The notes beneath the pieces were generated by a model. The model worked only from the letters and a program-made list of their open reading frames with translations. It made no database searches and was not told where the DNA came from. The position numbers and the translations under genes were made by a program. Source: an uncultured Clostridia bacterium (GTDB taxonomy: Bacteria > Bacillota > Clostridia > TANB77 > CAG-508). From it: DNA of 7,072 bases. Shown piece by piece: positions 6,210 to 7,072 of the stretch. The DNA lies in assembly GCA_934179885.1 (NCBI GenBank), contig CAKPQY010000036.1, forward strand, positions 1 to 7,072, read 5' to 3'. The first letter of the stretch is position 1, and each line of letters opens with the position of its first letter.

Positions 6210-6549
6210 AAAATACTATTATTATTGCTTGTAATATGCTCATAATTGTTATTGCTATTGCATATTTTTTTAGCTTATTATATTTTGCTTTTGCATCTTT
6301 ATTAAATTTTTTTTGCTTTTCATTATTTTCAATTTTAGATATATAGCTATTTACAAGCATCTCTGCTTCTTTTAATATATATTCTTTATCCTTTCTTTCA
6401 TTTTCGCTATTTATTGAATTTTTATTTTGCTCTATTTTTTGAAGTTTTTTTACTTTTTTATTAGTCTTTAATACAACTATTGCCTCATCTACAATATTTG
6501 AGGGTAAGTTTTTTAAAACTACCATATTTTTTAATTTACTTGCTTCCAT
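6208..6549 (-). CDS. small tail-anchored protein of unknown function
   Basis: This 113-residue protein is not recognised as a named family. Residues 1-30 (including LKNMVVLKNLP and DEAIVVLKTN) look like a compact folded N-terminal segment. Residues 31-95 are highly charged and Lys/Glu/Asn rich, probably helical or coiled-coil. Residues 96-113 (YAIAITIMSILQAIIIVF) form one hydrophobic helix that ends the protein, giving a C-terminal membrane anchor with most of the protein in the cytosol. There is no signal peptide. The start is well supported by a perfect AAGGAGG (6555-6561) with a five-base spacer, and TATAAT at 6575-6580 may be its -10 box, without a clear -35. It stands alone between two terminators, downstream of tRNA genes. 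I can assign no function. Confidence 0.82.
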   Translation of the reverse strand: MEASKLKNMVVLKNLPSNIVDEAIVVLKTNKKVKKLQKIEQNKNSINSENERKDKEYILKEAEMLVNSYISKIENNEKQKKFNKDAKAKYNKLKKYAIAITIMSILQAIIIVF

Positions 6550-6614
6550 TTGTACCTCCTTGAATTATGTATTTATTATATTTTTTCCATATTTTCCAAG
6601 GTTATACAAAAAAA

Positions 6615-6645
6615 TGTCCCAAAAAGAACCGTCTCTTTTGGGACA
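6615..6645 (-). terminator. intrinsic terminator after the tRNA genes
   Basis: A ten-base stem pairs TGTCCCAAAA (6615-6624) with TTTTGGGACA (6636-6645). It extends inward by AGA/TCT, with a bulged C and a small ACCG loop. On the minus strand the stem is followed directly by seven T. It lies 12 bases beyond the 3' end of tRNA-Cys. The plus strand also runs into T residues. Confidence 0.85.
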
Positions 6646-6657
6646 CATTTTTTTATT

Positions 6658-6731
6658 TGGAGGCGCCTATCGGAGTCGGACCGATCATCAGAGTTTTGCA
6701 GACTCGTGCCTTACCGCTTGGCTAAGGCGCC
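6658..6731 (-). tRNA. tRNA-Cys (anticodon GCA)
   Basis: It folds as a cloverleaf. The seven-base acceptor stem is GGCGCCT/AGGCGCC. The three-pair D stem is GCC/GGC and its loop contains GG. The anticodon loop is CTGCAAA with GCA at the centre. The T stem is ATCGG/CCGAT. U73 is the usual Cys discriminator, and CCA is encoded (6658-6660). The anticodon stem has a C-U mismatch at its outer pair. The T loop reads TCCGACT, with C where nearly all tRNAs have T at position 55. It lies 54 bases after tRNA-Gly. Confidence 0.96.
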
Positions 6732-6785
6732 ATTAATATTTAATTTGTAGTTATGAATAATTAAATTTTATCAAGAAACAATTTT

Positions 6786-6859
6786 TGGAGCAGGTAACGG
6801 GAATCGGACCCGTAACTAATCCTTGGCAAGGATTTATTTTACCACTAAACTATACCTGC
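6786..6859 (-). tRNA. tRNA-Gly (anticodon GCC)
   Basis: The acceptor stem is GCAGGTA/TACCTGC. The D stem is weak (GTTT/AAAT) and its loop keeps GG. The anticodon stem is AATCC/GGATT, with loop TTGCCAA (anticodon GCC). The T stem is ACGGG/CCCGT, and the discriminator is U. CCA is encoded at 6786-6788. As in the neighbouring tRNA-Cys, the T loop begins TCC and not TTC. It is the first gene of the tRNA pair, with a strong promoter about 36 bases upstream. Confidence 0.96.
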
Positions 6860-6894
6860 ATCTACTTAATTAATTATATTCAAAAGCAATTAAT

Positions 6895-6923
6895 ATGATA
6901 CCAAAAATTATAAATATTGTCAA
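6895..6923 (-). promoter_or_regulatory. strong sigma-A promoter of the tRNA-Gly/tRNA-Cys unit
   Basis: On the minus strand a perfect TTGACA (6918-6923) and TATCAT (6895-6900) are separated by 17 bases. Transcription would start near 6888, about 30 bases before tRNA-Gly. It is the best promoter match in the window, as expected for a stable RNA unit. Confidence 0.85.
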
Positions 6924-6934
6924 TAGTTTTTATG

Positions 6935-7027
6935 GGATTTTCCGGTGATATGTGCCTTAATCCTATATTTTTTTAAGAGGGATTTTTTGTGCTGGCTCCT
7001 TTCGTCTCTGTACCCTTAATCCCTCTT
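6935..7027. other. structured non-coding element of unknown role, two related hairpins
   Basis: Read on the minus strand, two stem-loops follow one another. The first pairs AAGAGGGATT (rc of 7018-7027) with AATCCCTCTT (rc of 6975-6984) around a 33-base loop. The second pairs GGATT (6959-6963) with AATCC (6935-6939). Both start with GGATTAAGG on the minus strand and close with AAAATCC. After the large hairpin comes A-rich sequence on the minus strand but T-rich sequence (TTTTAATTTTTT) on the plus strand, so a plus-strand terminator is possible although no plus-strand gene is seen. I do not recognise a known riboswitch. It sits just upstream of the tRNA promoter. Confidence 0.4.
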
Positions 7028-7041
7028 TTAATTTTTTCTTT

Positions 7042-7072
7042 TTATTTATTTTTCTTTTTAGCTGTTGTTTTT
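7042..7072 (-). CDS. possible last codons of an upstream gene
   Basis: One minus-strand frame entering from the right edge reads KTTAKKKNK and stops at TAA (7042-7044). A Lys/Ala/Thr-rich tail is a common protein ending, and the distance to the tRNA promoter fits. Only ten codons including the stop are visible, and another frame is also open here, so the call is weak. Confidence 0.3.
   Translation of the reverse strand, partial: KTTAKKKNK

Noticed and set aside
6550..6750. Plus-strand open frame across the terminator and tRNA-Cys
   Set aside because: It runs through a tRNA and a terminator hairpin, so it cannot be a gene.
6963..7070. A second minus-strand frame at the right edge (KQQLKRKINKKKK and onward) open across the large hairpin
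   Set aside because: Its composition is Lys/Arg low complexity over a hairpin, no start is visible, and the alternative ending KTTAKKKNK is more natural; neither is firm.
1..7072. CRISPR arrays, insertion sequences, toxin-antitoxin pairs, restriction or other defence genes
   Set aside because: No regularly spaced repeats, transposase motifs or defence-family domains were found on either strand.

Overview
The window is very AT-rich and every gene I can support lies on the minus strand, so biological reading order runs from base 7072 down to base 1. Strong Shine-Dalgarno sites (AAGGAGG), sigma-A promoters with 17-base spacers, a MinD/MinE pair next to a SpoIVFA/SpoIVFB-like pair and RodA, and a clostridial type of pilin-leader surface protein all point to a low-GC Gram-positive of the class Clostridia, perhaps an uncultured gut lineage. 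The species cannot be told from the sequence.

Layout in transcription order. (1) 7072-6860: possible last codons of an upstream gene, a structured non-coding stretch, and an excellent sigma-A promoter. (2) 6859-6658: tRNA-Gly(GCC) and tRNA-Cys(GCA), followed by a hairpin terminator. (3) 6549-6208: a small tail-anchored protein of unknown function, ending in its own terminator. (4) 6085-4332: an M23 (LytM) membrane protein and an M50 site-2 protease, the SpoIVFA/SpoIVFB-like pair, preceded by a possible sigma-E-type promoter. The protease gene appears to be frameshifted in an A7 run just before its natural end. (5) 4290-2488: a 600-residue surface protein with a type IV pilin-like leader and a C-terminal formylglycine-generating-enzyme/C-type-lectin-like domain, closed by a strong terminator. 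(6) 2347-1: a sigma-A promoter driving minD, minE and rodA. The rodA gene runs off the left edge.

The window joins cell-shape and division machinery (MinD and MinE place the septum, RodA polymerises lateral-wall peptidoglycan) with a membrane protease module known from sporulation. A cell-surface protein gene sits between them. The points most worth a second look are: MinE with a charged tail of about 100 residues; the lectin-like C terminus, which resembles a diversity-generating-retroelement target although no reverse transcriptase or template repeat is visible; the A7 frameshift in the protease; a Glu at the expected catalytic Asp of RodA; C at T-loop position 55 in both tRNAs; and a structured element upstream of the tRNA promoter. 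I do not see a complete undescribed defence or mobile system here.
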